From: Acanthaster planci
Lineage: Eukaryota > Echinodermata > Asteroidea > Valvatida > Acanthasteridae
DNA length: 64,000 bases
Direction: 5' to 3'
Assembly (NCBI RefSeq): GCF_001949145.1
Contig: NW_019091619.1
Coordinates: 211,379-275,378 of the forward strand
The position numbers and the translations under genes are program-made. Numbering within the stretch: position 1 is the first letter of the stretch; each line of letters opens with the position of its first letter. This document shows, piece by piece, positions 61,916-64,000 of this stretch. The notes under the pieces were generated by a model. It was not told where the DNA came from, did no database searches, and saw nothing but the letters and a program-made list of their open reading frames with translations.

Positions 61916-63407
61916 CTGCAGGAATATATCGGAGAAAGTTTCGCAATATTTAACAGAAGAACGATGATGTTCCAATTACGCTCGCCTCCTTACAAATCAG
62001 TAGGCCTACACTCCTTTATATTTTGGGGGTTTTTCAGTAGGAATTTCTCCAAATGAGGGTACTCACACCAACAAAACTCTCTTTATTTTGCTGAAGAATA
62101 GAAGAATACGTTTGGAAAGCAAACTGGTTCCAGCTTAAAATCGGAAAAGTTAGGAGGCCCGGAGTTTTGACCCTAGGAGAATCTTTCTCCCCAAGGCAAA
62201 ATTACAATCACTTAAATCTAGCATACTATGTTAGTTTGGGGATCTCTGTAAGATCAACACCAAAGTTTTTTACACTAAAAAAAAATCTCGTATATTCTAC
62301 GGTATTTTTATGATATACCACGGTAAGAAAGGAGAGAATCAAGAGATTTGTGCTTATGAAATTTACTTTTCTCAACTTGAACAAATCTTTTTTCTTTGTG
62401 TTCTTTTTGTTCTGTTCCACCATCAACTTACAGTTGGCCCGGGAGTCTGAGCTGAAAGGCGCCACACACGGTATGACGCCTACGTCTGCCAGGATAGCCA
62501 AAATGAGGTTCTGGGAGCTGATGATGATCAACACCATCTGCACGGTGAAAAACTTGGGACGGATGCGGTAGGAGCGGAGGGGCTCCAGGGACACGGTGAG
62601 GAAGAGGATGATACCGTAGAGGGCGAGGAGGCCAGACAAAGAGGAGACGGTGAGGATGTAGATATAGGGCTCGTCAAGGGCAATCTGACGGTGGTCGACA
62701 AAGTGGAAAGATTGGTGTGCTGATAACAGGTGGTTTAAAAAAGCGTGTGTAATAATTGGAGTGAATTTCTTTTGGATAGTGCAAGCTTTAAGAGGTCTGG
62801 GGATATTTTTCTCTCACGAACTCACGAACATTGAGCCGGAGGTTCGAATCCAGCTGCCGGTTGCATGTTGTGACCTCGGGCAAATGATTCAACTCCCATT
62901 TGTCTCTCTCCACCCAGAAGCGTAAATGGGTAAACTGTGCAGGTATGGAGACGATTGTTTTGTTTTATTAGCTGTTTGCGCCAAAAAACGGCAGCATCTT
63001 TGGAGCTGAGATACTTTTAGAAATGGCTGTGGCCCAGTGAGCAGCTAAGGTAATAATAATTAGCGCCTTGTAATTTGGTGGTAACGCCAGAGTGTGTTGC
63101 CACTGTTTTTAAAGTCTCAACTCTCGTCTCATAGAGGACTAAACCTTTTCAAAGCAAAGTTACATTGCACAAACTGAGAGGCCACCTTGGCTCTGATTCA
63201 GAACACCATTTCACCCGCGTAGCACAGTTCTCCACTACCCGGTACACGTAATAATTTACTCCAAGTTGAATTGGAAATACAGTACACAAGTTTACCTTTC
63301 CGTGCGTGTATTTTCCATCAGTCCAGAGCACCAACGAGATGAAGTACAAGAACGGTCGAACAAAGGCAACTTGCATCACTATACGCCTCAGATTACGCAG
63401 GTTGGAT
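61617..63407 (-). CDS. SLC51A: organic solute transporter alpha (SLC51A/OST-alpha family), gene 2, partial: last three exons
   Basis: Exons 63296-63407, 62432-62684 and 61617-61915 are the homologues of exons 5-7 of the first OST-alpha gene, with the same phases (2, 0, 1) and an identical 253-nt middle exon. The encoded part covers the helix FVRPFLYFISLVLW, the RSYRIRPKFFTVQMVLIII segment and the last helix (MLIIVEMLFFAILSRMYFR). A juxtamembrane GNVDLIDE equals GNVDHDLIE in gene 1, and a shorter charged tail follows (KIGKENPDQQTIKPKQDESE). Sequence outside the helices and the PKFFTVQ block has diverged widely, so the duplication is not recent. Exons 1-4, including the cysteine cluster, must lie beyond 64000. 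Its presumed role is the same: an exporter of steroid or bile-salt-like solutes with a beta subunit. Confidence 0.92.
62432..62684 (-). CDS. SLC51A: OST-alpha gene 2, exon equivalent to gene 1 exon 6
   Basis: The acceptor CCGTCAG is followed by ATT GCC CTT in phase 0. 253 nt, exactly as in gene 1. Contains SYRIRPKFFTVQMVLIII and ADVGVIPCVAPFSS. Donor GTAAGT, phase 1. Confidence 0.94.
62820..62932 (+). repeat. tRNA-related SINE, 3'-truncated copy (intron of OST-alpha gene 2)
   Basis: Box B GGTTCGAATCC (62841-62851) is followed by CAGCTGCCGG, TGACCTCGGGCAAATGATTCA, TGTCTCTCTCCACCCAG and AAATGGGTA. It is the same order and wording as the longer minus-strand copy at 8055-8290. The distal GACTGGCATCCC part is missing. 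Confidence 0.72.
63296..63407 (-). CDS. SLC51A: OST-alpha gene 2, exon equivalent to gene 1 exon 5
   Basis: The acceptor TGACAG is followed by A-TCC-AAC. Encodes SNLRRIV-type basic sequence, then MQVAFVRPFLYFISLVLWTD. It is 12 nt shorter than the gene 1 exon. Donor GTAAAC, phase 0. Confidence 0.9.
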
Positions 63408-64000
63408 CTGTCATATAAAAATCATCGCTGTGAAAATGAACGGTGGTGGACATAACATTTTGCCTGAACCTTCAAAGACGAATGTGGTTCAAAGTTCCAC
63501 ATGAGCTCTAGGGGAGGGTGGGGGCAAGTGGTTCATCCGGGCAACTGGCCCAGTCTTAGACCGAGTTAAATTAACAGGTTATGAAATTGACCAGTTGCGT
63601 TTAAACAAGTATACATGTATTTGTTTTTTTTTTAGAGATTAAGCTGAACAGAAATTGAATAAATAAAAAAATAAACTTCAAATCATGATTTAGGATGAAA
63701 ATGCCCAAACCAACGAACTCCATACTTAGCTTAACATCCCCAAACAAGAAATTACCTGACTGGAGGGCAACTAAGGTATAGGAATTTTTTAATTATTTTT
63801 TTAAAATGAACTCTGGTGCTTCTGAGATAATTACGATTGCCACTTTCAGTGTTTTATAATCAATTTACTCATTCCAACATTCATTTCGTACTCTTTTGGT
63901 GGCAAGTTTTAAGGTTTTATGATGTGGTCCACTTGCCCCTGGTGTGGGGTTAGTGGTCCACTTTTGGATGAATTTTTAATGAGTTAACATTCATAAGTTT
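63408..64000. other. intron of OST-alpha gene 2, upstream exons not reached
   Basis: No cysteine-cluster exon or other family similarity is visible on the minus strand here. The stretch is AT-rich with a G-rich patch near 63512-63560. It is read as part of the intron before the 63296-63407 exon. Confidence 0.6.

Noticed and set aside
63408-64000. Possible cysteine-cluster exon of OST-alpha gene 2
   Set aside because: No minus-strand Cys run or hydrophobic helix with suitable splice sites is present; the exon must be further out.
1-64000. CRISPR arrays, operons or bacterial-type features
   Set aside because: Multi-exon genes with GT/AG introns show the DNA is animal nuclear; no regularly spaced direct repeats were seen.

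Overview
The window is eukaryotic: four protein-coding genes, all on the minus strand, built from short exons with clean GT/AG junctions, separated by long AT-rich non-coding stretches full of fold-back elements, SINE-like sequences and microsatellites. The best guess is a marine invertebrate deuterostome, most likely an echinoderm. That rests on inference: animal gene families, many copies of the palindromic words TAGGCCTA and TACATGTA, and SINE types I associate with such genomes. Nothing in the window proves the species.

Layout. Positions 3068-12603 hold a complete six-exon NOXRED1 orthologue (P5C-reductase-like, NADP-binding Rossmann protein, 363 aa). Positions 12604-25174 are intergenic, with a promoter-proximal inverted repeat around a perfect CRE, several MITE-like fold-backs and one GC-rich stretch that looks like decayed coding sequence. 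Positions 25175-27690 hold a three-exon DUSP10/MKP-5-like MAP kinase phosphatase (rhodanese domain plus HCX5R phosphatase domain). Positions 27691-43089 are intergenic. Positions 43090-50337 hold a complete seven-exon organic solute transporter alpha gene (SLC51A/OST-alpha family, 493 aa). Its introns contain a decayed non-LTR retrotransposon and three copies of one MITE. After about 11 kb of repeats and unassigned sequence, 61617-63407 carry the last three exons of a second, tandem OST-alpha paralogue whose 5' part lies beyond the right edge.

Function. The genes do not form a pathway. Only the two OST-alpha genes are related: they are tandem duplicates with the same splice phases at every shared junction and divergent cytoplasmic tails. 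All exon boundaries were derived by hand from splice consensus, reading-frame continuity and family similarity. Every junction keeps phase, which makes the models firm apart from the DUSP10-like and first OST-alpha start codons. No full tRNA or rRNA gene and no CRISPR array was seen. No undescribed gene system was found; the less ordinary material is the transposon-derived fold-back DNA, including one element packed with GGGTCA nuclear-receptor half-sites, and the tandem OST-alpha pair.
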